Assembly: GCA_002396645.1 (NCBI GenBank)
Contig: DGYI01000066.1
Span: forward strand, 304-64,303
Reading direction: 5' to 3'
DNA: 64,000 bases
Origin: Firmicutes bacterium UBA5010
Lineage (GTDB): Bacteria; Bacillota; Clostridia; Tissierellales; Sedimentibacteraceae
This document shows positions 8,597 to 17,926 of the stretch, piece after piece. The position numbers were made by a program, and so were the translations under genes. Numbering within the stretch: position 1 is the first letter of the stretch; each line of letters begins with the position of its first letter. The notes beneath the pieces are model-generated. The model ran no database searches, had not been told where the DNA came from, and worked only from the letters and a program-made list of their open reading frames with translations.

Positions 8597-9190
8597 ATGA
8601 GCCCAAAAATAAACAACAAACTTAAATCGAAAGATTTAATCGTTGCCGGAGCATTTGCGGCATTATATGTAATTTTATTGTTTGTAGTAGTATCTGTCCT
8701 TGGATTTATGGTGGTCACTTATTTAGCCGCACCATTTGTTATGGGTATAGTGCTGGGACCGGTATATATGCTGTATGTTACAAAAGTACCAAAGAGAGGT
8801 GCAATAATGATTCTTGCGGTATTAGTAGCACTTGTCACCTCTATGGGAGGAGCATGGATGGCAGGGGTATGGTCAGTTTTTCTCGGTCTTGCGGCTGAAT
8901 TAATTGCAGGTATCGGTAAATATCGTTCTCGAAAATTACTTGCAAGCAGTTATGCTGTATTTGCCTGCAGCAACATGGGTCCGTTTTGGCTTTTAGTATT
9001 TGCCAAACAGGCATTTTTGGATGCTTGTCTTGCATATTACAATCAGGAATATGTTACACAAATTGACGCCATGACACCGCCGGGATTTATTGTTGTATTG
9101 ATTATACTTGCATTTGCAGGCGGTATAATAGGCGGAATTTTAGGATCAAAGCTTTTGAAAAAACATTTCGTAAAAGCCGGAGTCGTATAA
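8597..9190 (+). CDS. ECF transporter S component, Trep_Strep/MptD family
   Basis: A 197-residue, very hydrophobic membrane protein with about five to six membrane segments. It matches the Trep_Strep (MptD-like) family of substrate-binding S components. The start at 8597 follows AAAGGAGGT; a longer frame from 8570 would begin inside the operator palindrome and is unlikely. T and A components follow without a gap. In streptococci, related S components are linked to haem or siderophore iron uptake. The operator sites and downstream YbtPQ-like exporters point the same way, but the substrate is not shown by the sequence. Confidence 0.85.
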   Translation: MSPKINNKLKSKDLIVAGAFAALYVILLFVVVSVLGFMVVTYLAAPFVMGIVLGPVYMLYVTKVPKRGAIMILAVLVALVTSMGGAWMAGVWSVFLGLAAELIAGIGKYRSRKLLASSYAVFACSNMGPFWLLVFAKQAFLDACLAYYNQEYVTQIDAMTPPGFIVVLIILAFAGGIIGGILGSKLLKKHFVKAGVV

Positions 9191-9910
9191 ATGGAATCTG
9201 TTATTTCAAGGACAAAACATCTTATTAGAATCGACCCGAGGACTAAAATCCTGCTTTTATTCGTAAGCGGAACTGTTATATTTATTCGCAATGCCAAAGA
9301 GATTGAATCGTTCTTATTCTTGATGAGCTTTATATTGCTTGTACTTGGAAAGCAATATAAAGCTGCTGCAAAATTTTGTATCGTATTTTTTACGATGATG
9401 CTTTTAGATATATTTATGTCTCCTCATTTAACAGGCATGATTGGAACTGCATTTTTTACATTTATCAGACTTCCGAGAATGATGATTCCCATGATAATGA
9501 GTGCTGCGCTTTTGATGAAAACCACTACAGTGAGTGAATTTATTGCTGCATTCAAAAAAATGCACATAACCGAAAAAATTATTATACCTTTTTCTGTTAT
9601 GTTCAGATTTATTCCGACATTGCGTGAAGAATGGACTTCTATCGGCAATGCCATGCAGTTCAGAGGAATCGGATTATCTGTAAAAAATGTAGTTACAAAG
9701 CCGATGATGACACTTGAATATGTGTTGGTACCGCTTCTGATGTCTACAGCTACTATATCCAACGAGCTTGCGGCAGCATCTCTTTCAAGGGGCTTAGATT
9801 CAGACGGCACAAGAAGCTGTATAGCTAGCATTCGCCTGAGATTAATAGACTATATAATCATAATTGGCTGCATCGGGGTTTTGGTATATGCACATGGAGG
9901 GAATAAATGA
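9191..9910 (+). CDS. ECF transporter T component (CbiQ/EcfT family)
   Basis: A 239-residue integral membrane protein starting directly after the stop of the S component. It couples the ATPases to the S component. Hydrophobic segments are clear, and the cytoplasmic coupling-helix region with conserved Arg/Gly is seen around SNELAAASLSRGLDSDGTR. It overlaps the ATPase gene by 4 bases, indicating translational coupling. Confidence 0.9.
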   Translation: MESVISRTKHLIRIDPRTKILLLFVSGTVIFIRNAKEIESFLFLMSFILLVLGKQYKAAAKFCIVFFTMMLLDIFMSPHLTGMIGTAFFTFIRLPRMMIPMIMSAALLMKTTTVSEFIAAFKKMHITEKIIIPFSVMFRFIPTLREEWTSIGNAMQFRGIGLSVKNVVTKPMMTLEYVLVPLLMSTATISNELAAASLSRGLDSDGTRSCIASIRLRLIDYIIIIGCIGVLVYAHGGNK

Positions 9911-11370
9911 TTTATATAGATAAGCTGAGTTTTTCATATGGAGAAGAAGACAGCTGCTTAGGAGGCGTGAGGGATATAAACCTTAACATCGCGCGCGGAG
10001 AGTGTGTTGTGCTCTGCGGGCAAAGCGGGTGCGGCAAGACTACGCTTACCAGACTTATAAACGGACTGATACCGCATTTTTATGAGGGAAACCTCAAAGG
10101 AAAGGTTATTGTAGACGGAGAAGATGTAAGCAATCAGGCTCTTTCACATACCGCGCGAAAAATAGGATCGGTATTTCAAAATCCCAGAAGTCAATTTTTT
10201 AATGTGGATACCACAAGTGAACTTGCCTTTGGATGTGAGAATATAGGCTTGCCTGTAGACGAGATATTCAGAAGAATAGAGGAATCGGCATCTACACTTG
10301 ATATTGAGGATTTGCTTGACAGAAGTATTTTCGAGCTTTCAGGAGGAGAAAAACAGCGAATTGCGTGTGCTTCTGTATATGCTGTAAAGCCCGATATATT
10401 TGTGCTTGATGAACCGTCATCAAACCTTGATGCAGTATCAATAGAAAGGCTTAGGAAGGTTTTGGACTCATTGAAACGTGCGGGTAAAACTATTGTGATA
10501 TCTGAGCACCGTCTGTATTATCTGTCCGAGCTTGCCGATAGATACATATATATGAAGGATGGGTGTATTGAATGTGAAATATCTTCCGAAACTATGAAAA
10601 AATTTGACAATCAAACCCTTAACGATATGGGGCTTCGCTGTTTAATACTTGAAAAACTCGATAAATATCAAACTGACAGCATAAAGCCTTCTGATGATAA
10701 GATAAATATAAAAAACTTAGATTGCAGATATGATGGAAAGACTGTACTGCAAATTCCTTTTTTATCTGTTGCAAAAGGAGAAATTCTTGCTGTCATAGGT
10801 CATAACGGTGCAGGAAAATCGACATTTGCCGGATGCCTTTGCGGGATAATAAAGCATAAGGGGTATTTCAGCTTTGAAGGAAAGATATTAAAAGCAAAAA
10901 AACGTACGGAAAACAGCTATATGGTCATGCAGGACGTTAATCATCAGCTGTTTACGGAAAGTGTATCGGAGGAACTGAGTCTGGGAGCTTTAGATTGTTC
11001 CGAGGAAAAAATTAATGAAATTCTTGAAAAACTTAAACTTGATATTTATTCAGACACACACCCTCTTGCCTTAAGCGGAGGACAAAAGCAAAGAGTCGCT
11101 ATTGCAGGCGCAATGTGCAGCAATAAAAAGCTTCTCATTTATGATGAGCCTACCAGCGGGTTGGATTATAACAACATGAAGTCTACCTGCTCGCTTATAA
11201 GAGAGGCTGCCAAAGATACATACTTGTCTGTTATTATTACGCATGACTTGGAATTTATACTTGAATGCTGTACCGCTGTGCTTCAATTATGTGACGGTAA
11301 GATAACAGACTATTATCCTTTGAATAAAAAGGGAGTAAATAAAGTAAAGGAGTATTTCATTGTTAAATAA
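9907..11370 (+). CDS. ECF transporter ATPase, two ABC domains fused (EcfA1-A2)
   Basis: A 487-residue protein with two ABC ATPase modules in one chain. The first has Walker A GQSGCGKTTL (about residue 38), signature LSGGEKQR and Walker B FVLDEPSS. The second has Walker A GHNGAGKSTF (about 298), signature LSGGQKQR and Walker B LIYDEPTSG. It powers the S/T pair upstream. The fused arrangement is typical of dedicated (group I) ECF transporters. The next gene starts about 37 bases later after GGGAGG. Confidence 0.93.
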   Translation: MIYIDKLSFSYGEEDSCLGGVRDINLNIARGECVVLCGQSGCGKTTLTRLINGLIPHFYEGNLKGKVIVDGEDVSNQALSHTARKIGSVFQNPRSQFFNVDTTSELAFGCENIGLPVDEIFRRIEESASTLDIEDLLDRSIFELSGGEKQRIACASVYAVKPDIFVLDEPSSNLDAVSIERLRKVLDSLKRAGKTIVISEHRLYYLSELADRYIYMKDGCIECEISSETMKKFDNQTLNDMGLRCLILEKLDKYQTDSIKPSDDKINIKNLDCRYDGKTVLQIPFLSVAKGEILAVIGHNGAGKSTFAGCLCGIIKHKGYFSFEGKILKAKKRTENSYMVMQDVNHQLFTESVSEELSLGALDCSEEKINEILEKLKLDIYSDTHPLALSGGQKQRVAIAGAMCSNKKLLIYDEPTSGLDYNNMKSTCSLIREAAKDTYLSVIITHDLEFILECCTAVLQLCDGKITDYYPLNKKGVNKVKEYFIVK

Positions 11371-11406
11371 AATAATTTTAAAAATGTTGGGAGGTAAGAT
11401 TGAAAA

Positions 11407-13221
11407 ATGAGTAAAAAAAATATGCCTAAAACAGGCATGGCAAGACTTCTGCAATTAGCCGCAACAAAAAAGCCGCTTATGATAAGCTCTGTCGTTTTAT
11501 CATCGCTTGCATCTATTGCAAGCTTTGTTCCCTATATTGCCATTTATTATATTGTACGGGAAATTTTAACCGTATGGCCTGATACATCCGCTCTTAACAC
11601 AAGCTTGTTGTTCCGATACGGATGGTATGCCTTCGGCGGAGTGGTATCGAATATTCTATTATATATGGCGGCTTTAGTATGCTCGCATTTAGCCGCATTC
11701 GGAACATTATACGAATTGAAGCTTAATTTTGCAAATCATATAGCAAAAGTTCCTCTTGGCTTCCATGTTATAGTAGGAAGCGGCAAATTACGAAAAATAA
11801 TGGATGAAAATATTGAGAAGATAGAAGAATTTATCGCACATCAACTGCCTGATATTGTGGCTGCATTTGTAGCACCTATAGTTATGGCTGTGATTTTGCT
11901 TGCGGTAGACTGGCGTTTTGGACTTGCATCCGCAGCAGGTGTTGTGTTCGCCTTTATCCTTCAGGCAGCCGCTTACGGAAAAGAAGGAGCCAAAGAAAAG
12001 ATGAAACAGTATCAAACTGCTCTTGAAAATATGAACAACGCATCGGTAGAATATATAAGGGGAATCTCTGTAGTTAAGGCATTCAAGCAGACTGTATATT
12101 CTTTCCGTCGATTACATGATACGATTAAAGAATATACTGCGATGGTTATACCCTATACCTTAAGCTGGGAAAATGTATTTTCTTTATATAACACTATTAT
12201 AAACAATGTCTATTTATTTGTTTTACCTGTTGGTATTTTGGTGGGAATGAATACAAATAATTATACCGACTTTGCCTCAAAGCTGATTTTCTATTTTATT
12301 TTTGTACCTGCTATTGCAGGAATATTGATGAAAATAATGTATGTTAATTCCAACGGTATGCGTATTTTAAACGGAGTAGAAGCCATGGATAAGCTGCTCG
12401 CTGAGCCGATATTGTCACAGCCCGGGCATGCACAAAAAGCCAACGGATATGATGTTGAGTTTAAAGAGGTTTCTTTTTCTTATGATAAGGATAAAGAGAC
12501 CGAAGCTCTCAGTGATGTTTCATTTATAGCAAAGCAAGGAAAGGTAACTGCTGTGGTAGGACCTTCGGGCGGAGGAAAAAGCACTATTGCCCACTTGATA
12601 CCGAGATTTTTTGATGTAACGAGCGGAAGTATTCTTTTGGGCGGGGCAGATGTCAGAAATATGAGCTCTGAGTATCTTATGAATCAGGTCAGCTTTGTAT
12701 TTCAGGACGTATTTTTGTTTAAACAAAGCATCAAAGATAATATACTTATGGGAAATAAAAATGCGACGGATGAACAGGTACAGGCGGCGGCCAAAGCAGC
12801 GCAATGCCACGATTTTATTATGAAGCTTCCTAGTGGCTACGATACAATTGTCGGAACTAAAGGAATACACCTTTCCGGAGGAGAAAAGCAGCGTTTGGCT
12901 ATCGCGCGCGCTATTGTAAAGGATGCTCCGGTAATTGTTCTTGACGAAGCCACAGCTTTTGCTGATCCTGAAAATGAGCATTTGATTCAAAAAGCCTTTG
13001 AAAAACTTATGAAAAATAAGACTGTCATAATCATTGCACATCGTTTATCCACTATCAGAAGTGCCGATAAAATATTGGTTATGGACGAGGGACGTCTGGT
13101 TGAAGAAGGAAGCCATGACGAGCTTTTATCTAAAAACGGCAAGTATGCTGTCATGTGGAGAACCTACAATGAGTCTGCAAGCTGGATTATGAAAAAGAAA
13201 GGGGAGGATTCATATGCCTAA
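11407..13221 (+). CDS. ABC half-transporter, YbtP/IrtA-like siderophore importer
   Basis: 604 residues: an N-terminal six-helix exporter-type membrane domain (about 20-320) and a C-terminal ATPase with Walker A GPSGGGKST, signature LSGGEKQRLAIARAI and the sequence DEATAFADPENE. That last variant of the Walker B/D-loop region is characteristic of the YbtPQ/IrtAB group, which has an exporter fold but imports ferric siderophores. It overlaps the next gene by 8 bases and should form a heterodimer with it. Confidence 0.88.
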   Translation: MSKKNMPKTGMARLLQLAATKKPLMISSVVLSSLASIASFVPYIAIYYIVREILTVWPDTSALNTSLLFRYGWYAFGGVVSNILLYMAALVCSHLAAFGTLYELKLNFANHIAKVPLGFHVIVGSGKLRKIMDENIEKIEEFIAHQLPDIVAAFVAPIVMAVILLAVDWRFGLASAAGVVFAFILQAAAYGKEGAKEKMKQYQTALENMNNASVEYIRGISVVKAFKQTVYSFRRLHDTIKEYTAMVIPYTLSWENVFSLYNTIINNVYLFVLPVGILVGMNTNNYTDFASKLIFYFIFVPAIAGILMKIMYVNSNGMRILNGVEAMDKLLAEPILSQPGHAQKANGYDVEFKEVSFSYDKDKETEALSDVSFIAKQGKVTAVVGPSGGGKSTIAHLIPRFFDVTSGSILLGGADVRNMSSEYLMNQVSFVFQDVFLFKQSIKDNILMGNKNATDEQVQAAAKAAQCHDFIMKLPSGYDTIVGTKGIHLSGGEKQRLAIARAIVKDAPVIVLDEATAFADPENEHLIQKAFEKLMKNKTVIIIAHRLSTIRSADKILVMDEGRLVEEGSHDELLSKNGKYAVMWRTYNESASWIMKKKGEDSYA

Positions 13222-14971
13222 AACTAAAAAAATACCGCGTCTGCAAGACGCATTGATGTTGACTGACAAGGGGTATAAAGATTTAAAAGTAGCTATTGCG
13301 GCTTGTACTTTAAGCAATTTTTCGATGATGATTCCCGCTATAGTAATGATTCAGGCAATAGTTGAGTTGATAAAGCCATTTATGGGAGAAAGTATTTCAT
13401 GGCAAAAAATGTGGATTTTATTTGCGGCAGGCATCATTGGAGCAATAATTGTATTTCTGTGCAATAAAAATGACTATAAAAAGACCTATGTAGTTTCATA
13501 CATGGAAAGTGAAAATGCTCGTACTACTCTGGCTGAGCATATCAGAAAGCTTCCGATGAGTGTATTTAATTCAAAAGACCTTTCCGAGCTGACCACAAAT
13601 ATGATGGGAGATGTATCTACTACAGAGCATGTATTAAGTCATATATATCCTCAGCTTTTTGCCAATGCTATCTCTGTTGTTGTTATATGTATTATGATAG
13701 CTTTATTTGACTGGCGTATGGCATTAGCTATCTTTATTTCGGTACCTCTTGCATTCCTGATAATTATAGGCAGCAGAGGTATTCAGACAAAACTCGGTAA
13801 AAAACATGCTGCTGCGAAGCTTGCCGCTTCCGAGCAGGTTCAGGAGTATATAGAAGGTCTTAAGGTGATAAAAGCCTGCAATCTTGACGGTGAAAAATTT
13901 GATACATTGGAAAATGCCTTGCGTACTATGAAAAATCTTGCCATTAAGTTTGAATTCGGAACAGGTGTTTTTGTTACCGGAGCCCAGGTAGTATTACAAG
14001 CTGGTGTAGGGCTAACAGTGTTTGCGGGAGTAAGTTTGCTCAGCGGCGGACAGATAGAGCTTATTCCTATGCTTTTGTGCTTGCTTATAGTTACCAGAAT
14101 ATACGGGCCTATTATTACCGAGCTTACACTTTTGCCTGAGCTTTTATACCACCAAATTGCAATCAAACGTATGCGTGCCTTGATGGACTATAAGCCTATG
14201 GAAGGCGCAGAAATGACTTTAAGAGATTATAATATTAATTTTGAATCGGTAAATTTCCATTATAATAAAGGCGGAGAGGAAACTATCAAAAATATCACTG
14301 CTTCAATTCCCGCAAACAGTATAACTGCTTTGGTTGGACCGTCAGGCAGCGGTAAAAGTACCCTTTCGCGTCTGATTGCAAGATTCTGGGATGTGGATAA
14401 GGGAAGAATAACTATCGGAGGAACAGATATAAAAAGTCTCGATCCCGAGCATTTGATGAGCTATATGTCTTTTGTTTTTCAAGACGTAGTTCTGTTTAAT
14501 GATACTATATACAACAATATTCGTATCGGTAATATGAATGCAAGTCGTGAGGAAGTGCTGGCAGCAGCCAAGGCTGCTCGTTGTGACGAGTTTGTCAAAA
14601 AGCTCCCGGACGGCTATGAAACAATACTTGGAGAAAACGGAAGCACTCTGTCCGGAGGAGAAAGGCAGAGACTTTCTATCGCAAGAGCACTTCTCAAGGA
14701 TGCACCTATTGTACTTCTCGATGAAGCAACCGCATCTCTTGACCCTGAGAGTGAGGCATCTATACAGCAGGCTATAGGTGTTTTAATTGAAGGAAAGACT
14801 GTAATTGTCATTGCACATCGTCTGCGTACCGTTGCAGAGGCTGATAAAATAATCGTGCTTGAAAACGGACAGGTGATTGAAGAAGGCACACATGAAGAAT
14901 TGATAGATAAAAAGGGTTTATATAATAAGCTGTATACAATTCAGCAGCAAAGTCTGGGTTGGAGTGTTTAA
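13214..14971 (+). CDS. ABC half-transporter, YbtQ/IrtB-like siderophore importer
   Basis: 585 residues, with an exporter-type membrane domain followed by an ATPase: Walker A GPSGSGKST, signature LSGGERQRLSIARAL, Walker B LLDEATASLDPESE. It overlaps the 3' end of its partner gene and is the last gene of the five-gene operon. ECF plus YbtPQ-like pairs are known from streptococcal iron loci. A terminator follows. Confidence 0.88.
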   Translation: MPKTKKIPRLQDALMLTDKGYKDLKVAIAACTLSNFSMMIPAIVMIQAIVELIKPFMGESISWQKMWILFAAGIIGAIIVFLCNKNDYKKTYVVSYMESENARTTLAEHIRKLPMSVFNSKDLSELTTNMMGDVSTTEHVLSHIYPQLFANAISVVVICIMIALFDWRMALAIFISVPLAFLIIIGSRGIQTKLGKKHAAAKLAASEQVQEYIEGLKVIKACNLDGEKFDTLENALRTMKNLAIKFEFGTGVFVTGAQVVLQAGVGLTVFAGVSLLSGGQIELIPMLLCLLIVTRIYGPIITELTLLPELLYHQIAIKRMRALMDYKPMEGAEMTLRDYNINFESVNFHYNKGGEETIKNITASIPANSITALVGPSGSGKSTLSRLIARFWDVDKGRITIGGTDIKSLDPEHLMSYMSFVFQDVVLFNDTIYNNIRIGNMNASREEVLAAAKAARCDEFVKKLPDGYETILGENGSTLSGGERQRLSIARALLKDAPIVLLDEATASLDPESEASIQQAIGVLIEGKTVIVIAHRLRTVAEADKIIVLENGQVIEEGTHEELIDKKGLYNKLYTIQQQSLGWSV

Positions 14972-14998
14972 CGAAGATTAAAAAACAGATAATAAAAA

Positions 14999-15036
14999 AT
15001 ATTGCAGGCATAGAGGTTATGCCTGTAATATTTTTG
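14999..15036 (+). terminator. Terminator of the ECF/ABC operon
   Basis: ATATTGCAGGCATA and TATGCCTGTAATAT form a 14-bp stem with a 5-base loop, followed by TTTTTG. Confidence 0.9.
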
Positions 15037-15176
15037 TTTAATTAAAAACATTCCTTGTGTAAATATAATTAGATTGCCAAAAAAGAAAAATAGTATATAA
15101 TATAACAGTATCATTGTTAGTTGTCCGGCTAAAGATAAAATTTAAACTTTTTACATAAGAACGCAACGGAGGAAAT

Positions 15177-16148
15177 ATGAACAAAATATATAAAAATATT
15201 TATCAAATAGATGTAACACTTCCAAAGAGCCCCCTAAAGCTTTTACACTCTTATATCATAAGAGGAGAGCAGAGAAATCTTATAATAGATACGGGATTTA
15301 ATGACCAAAAATGCAAGGATGATTTATTACAAGCCCTGTATGAGCTGCGAATCGACCTTGATTATACAGATATATTCTTAACACATTCGCATGCCGATCA
15401 CAGCGGACTTGTATGCAGCCTGCTTACAGGCAAAAATAAAGTATATTGCAGCGAGATAGACGGAAATATCATGAACGATATTCTAAGCGAAAAGCTTAAG
15501 GATATTGTAAATGTTAATCTTGACATAAGCTCAACCCCCGAGCATAGAAGATTGGACTACAAAAATCATCCCGCAATGGTTTTTATAATGGACAATGTTA
15601 TAGAATTTACTCCTGTAACCGAGGGAGATATTATTGAAGTGGGTGAATATAAATTTAAAGTTATAGACTTACCGGGACATACTCCGGGACAATGCGGATT
15701 GTACGAAGAAAATCATAAAATAATGTTCTGCGGAGATCATATACTTAACAAAATTACACCAAATATTATATTTTGGAACTATGAGCAGGACTCTCTTCAA
15801 ATATATAAGAACAGTCTTGAAAAAGTAAGACATATGGATATAAAGCATTTATTTTCTTCACACAGAGATATGATAGAAAATCATGTTAAAAGAATAGACG
15901 AAATTTTGCTTCACCATGAAAGAAGATTAAAAGAAATAATTGATTTCATAGGAGATGAAAGCAAAACAGCTTATGAGACGGCACAGGCAATTACTTGGGA
16001 CTTCGGTGACGGTGATTTTGAAAAATTCGGAGTGCAGCAGGTGTGGTTTGCCGTATCTGAGGTGCTTGCCCATATGGAGCATTTAAGACACAAGGGTGTG
16101 CTTGAAAAGACTGAGATTAATAATGAAGTAAGGTATAAAAAGGCTTAA
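15177..16148 (+). CDS. Metallo-beta-lactamase-fold hydrolase
   Basis: A 323-residue cytoplasmic protein. The zinc ligands are seen in THSHADHSG (about residue 63), LPGHTPGQCG (about 163), CGDHI (about 178) and a late SSH. A C-terminal alpha-helical/winged-helix-like extension of about 80 residues follows, as in LACTB2/YflN-type hydrolases. It has its own GGAGG site and is monocistronic between two metal operons. The substrate cannot be read from sequence. Confidence 0.88.
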   Translation: MNKIYKNIYQIDVTLPKSPLKLLHSYIIRGEQRNLIIDTGFNDQKCKDDLLQALYELRIDLDYTDIFLTHSHADHSGLVCSLLTGKNKVYCSEIDGNIMNDILSEKLKDIVNVNLDISSTPEHRRLDYKNHPAMVFIMDNVIEFTPVTEGDIIEVGEYKFKVIDLPGHTPGQCGLYEENHKIMFCGDHILNKITPNIIFWNYEQDSLQIYKNSLEKVRHMDIKHLFSSHRDMIENHVKRIDEILLHHERRLKEIIDFIGDESKTAYETAQAITWDFGDGDFEKFGVQQVWFAVSEVLAHMEHLRHKGVLEKTEINNEVRYKKA

Positions 16149-16176
16149 AAGGCACTGATATAGGGTATCGCTTATA

Positions 16177-16228
16177 AAACAGCATAAGAATGTTTTCGGG
16201 AAACGGTGTAGCTTCGGCTATGCTGTTT
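16177..16228 (+). terminator. Terminator after the metallo-hydrolase
   Basis: AAACAGCATA (16177-16186) and TATGCTGTTT (16219-16228) form the outer stem, followed by CTTTGTTTT. Confidence 0.7.
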
Positions 16229-16278
16229 CTTTGTTTTACAGATTTTTCAGTTTAACAAAATATTTTTTAAATGTATGC

Positions 16279-16307
16279 TTGACATACAAAGATTTTTGTT
16301 GTATGCT
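16279..16307 (+). promoter_or_regulatory. Promoter of the methyltransferase/siderophore uptake operon
   Basis: TTGACA at 16279-16284, a 17-base spacer, and TATGCT at 16302-16307. The operator palindrome begins 9 bases later. Confidence 0.75.
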
Positions 16308-16316
16308 TAGACTACA

Positions 16317-16342
16317 ACAAAGTTAGCAAAGGCTAACTTTGT
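16317..16342 (+). promoter_or_regulatory. GTTAGC-N4-GCTAAC operator with extended arms
   Basis: A perfect palindrome with 11-base arms: ACAAAGTTAGC, spacer AAAG, GCTAACTTTGT. It covers the expected transcription start and has the longest arms of this operator family in the window. Confidence 0.75.
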
Positions 16343-16388
16343 TCAGGAGGTGGAAGGTTGAAAGAAACGATAAATAAGGAAAGGGTAT

Positions 16389-16466
16389 GCACCGAGTCCA
16401 TGCGCAAATGTTTAGTTTCTCTTGAAAAGAGAAACTGGCATTCTTGTGCAATAGGTGCATGGATAT
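16389..16466 (+). ncRNA. Conserved two-stem leader element, copy A
   Basis: The 5' part GCACCGAGTCCATGCGC and the 3' part TTGTGCA-ATAGGTG-CATGGA match copies at 46907-46963 (minus) and 50957-51010. TCCATG pairs with CATGGA (outer stem), and TGCGCAA pairs with TTGTGCA (inner stem). Here the inner loop carries an extra hairpin, AGTTTCTC/GAGAAACT (16414-16436). The start codon ATG (16459) lies in the outer stem, and the bulge holds a weak ribosome binding site. This suggests translational control. The class is not one I recognise. Confidence 0.5.
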
Positions 16467-17454
16467 AAATATGGATATAGATACGAGTCCAAACAAATAT
16501 TATCAAATATTGAATCAGTACCAAGCTGCACAATTGTTATTTGAAGCAATTCGGCTGGATATTTTTTCGTATCTTGATATGCCGGCGACAGCACAAAAGC
16601 TTGCTGCTCTAACTGGATATGATACGAAAAATGTTGAATTGCTTTTGCTGGCACTTGCTTCTTGCGGTTATATAGAGCAAAAGGAGGACACCTATAAAAA
16701 TACACCGCATGGAACCGAGTATTTATCGAAAGCTAGCATGCATTATCTTGGTGAAACCATTTTGTTTCGTGAAACAATGTCATCATTGAGTGATATAGGT
16801 AACAAGGTCAGAGGCAAAAGCCATATACCCACTGACTTGTTTTACGATTTTCCTAAATTAGCAAGGTTAGCTATTCCTGAAATGTATGCTACCGGCCGGG
16901 TAAAAGCCTTTCAAGCGGAAATCAAGAAGATATTTCCCGACACATCAGCAGAGCTTAAAATACTGGATCTGGGAGGCGGCTCAGGGATACTTTCAATTGA
17001 ATTTGTAAAAAGCTATCCGAACAGCAAAGCGATTATTTTTGAATATCCGAATGTAGCAAAGGTTGCGGGCGAAATAATCGACGAACATAAAGCAGGAAAA
17101 TCAGTTTCTGTTTTGACCGGTGATTTTAATTCGGACGATATTGGTGCTTCGTATGATTTAATAATTGCGTCTGGTGTGCTGGATTTTACTACAGAAGATT
17201 TGAACAGCTTTATTGACAAAATTGCAAATGCTTTATCTGAAAATGGGTATTTGCTGCTCATTGGTCGTTTTTCGAAAACAGAAGGTTATCCGCAAGACAA
17301 TATGCTTAACTGGCTGTGGGGCTATATGAATGGAATTGCACCCCCGCCAACACAAAAACGGATAGAAACAGCCGCTGAAAATGCACATCTGAAATATGTT
17401 CGAGATATTCAGTCGGGTCGTTTTAGCGGGTATCTTTATAGGAGGGAGGGATAA
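16459..17454 (+). CDS. SAM-dependent methyltransferase, O-methyltransferase (COMT-like) type
   Basis: About 331 residues. An N-terminal winged-helix dimerisation region (LAALTGYDTKNVELLLLALASCGYIEQ) is followed by a Rossmann methyltransferase domain with SAM-binding motif I LDLGGGSG. This is the layout of plant COMT/bacterial ArdC-type small-molecule methyltransferases. The start is ATG 16459 or 16471; both lie at the 3' edge of the leader element. The gene runs directly into a MarR regulator and a siderophore importer, so a substrate related to a metal chelator is plausible but unproven. Confidence 0.8.
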   Translation: MDINMDIDTSPNKYYQILNQYQAAQLLFEAIRLDIFSYLDMPATAQKLAALTGYDTKNVELLLLALASCGYIEQKEDTYKNTPHGTEYLSKASMHYLGETILFRETMSSLSDIGNKVRGKSHIPTDLFYDFPKLARLAIPEMYATGRVKAFQAEIKKIFPDTSAELKILDLGGGSGILSIEFVKSYPNSKAIIFEYPNVAKVAGEIIDEHKAGKSVSVLTGDFNSDDIGASYDLIIASGVLDFTTEDLNSFIDKIANALSENGYLLLIGRFSKTEGYPQDNMLNWLWGYMNGIAPPPTQKRIETAAENAHLKYVRDIQSGRFSGYLYRREG

Positions 17455-17455
17455 A

Positions 17456-17908
17456 ATGGATAAAGTCGGATTGGAAGTTATCAACGCATTTATTACCCTT
17501 ACGGAAAATATTGCAAACAGTAAGACAAATATACTCGATTTTGGAAGCGAGGATATGACTTTTTATCGCGGGGAAATCCATCTTATCAAGATGGTTGGGG
17601 ATTATCCGGGGCTTTTTAGTTCTGAAATTGCACGACGATTTGGTATTACCCGCGCTGTTATTCATAAAACTTTATTGAAGTTAGAAGAACGTGGCCTAGT
17701 CCGTAAAGAACAGGACAAAGACGACAAAAAACGGTATAAGTTATTTTTAACTGAGAAAGGAAGATTAGCTTATCAGTACCATGAAGAATACCATGATAAG
17801 TACGACAAGTCCTTGTTTGAATATATGGCAAATATCCCCGAAAGCCATTTAGAAGCTATTAAAGGCTTTTTGGAACACGCAAATAATTTAATTCAAAATC
17901 ACGCATAG
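17456..17908 (+). CDS. MarR family transcriptional regulator
   Basis: A 150-residue winged-helix protein. Its DNA-binding helices are seen in SSEIARRFGITRAVIHKTLLKLEERG, followed by the wing RKEQDKDDKKRYKLFLTEKG. The start at 17456 follows GGAGGGAGGG and overlaps the methyltransferase end. It is co-transcribed with the siderophore-binding protein 18 bases downstream and probably controls this operon in response to a small ligand. Confidence 0.88.
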   Translation: MDKVGLEVINAFITLTENIANSKTNILDFGSEDMTFYRGEIHLIKMVGDYPGLFSSEIARRFGITRAVIHKTLLKLEERGLVRKEQDKDDKKRYKLFLTEKGRLAYQYHEEYHDKYDKSLFEYMANIPESHLEAIKGFLEHANNLIQNHA

Positions 17909-17926
17909 TTAATCCAGGAGGACAAA

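Noticed and set aside
15116..15132. Partial GTTAGT...GGCTAAA match upstream of the metallo-hydrolase
   Set aside because: The half-sites are out of the N4 spacing, and no matched -10 lies beside them.
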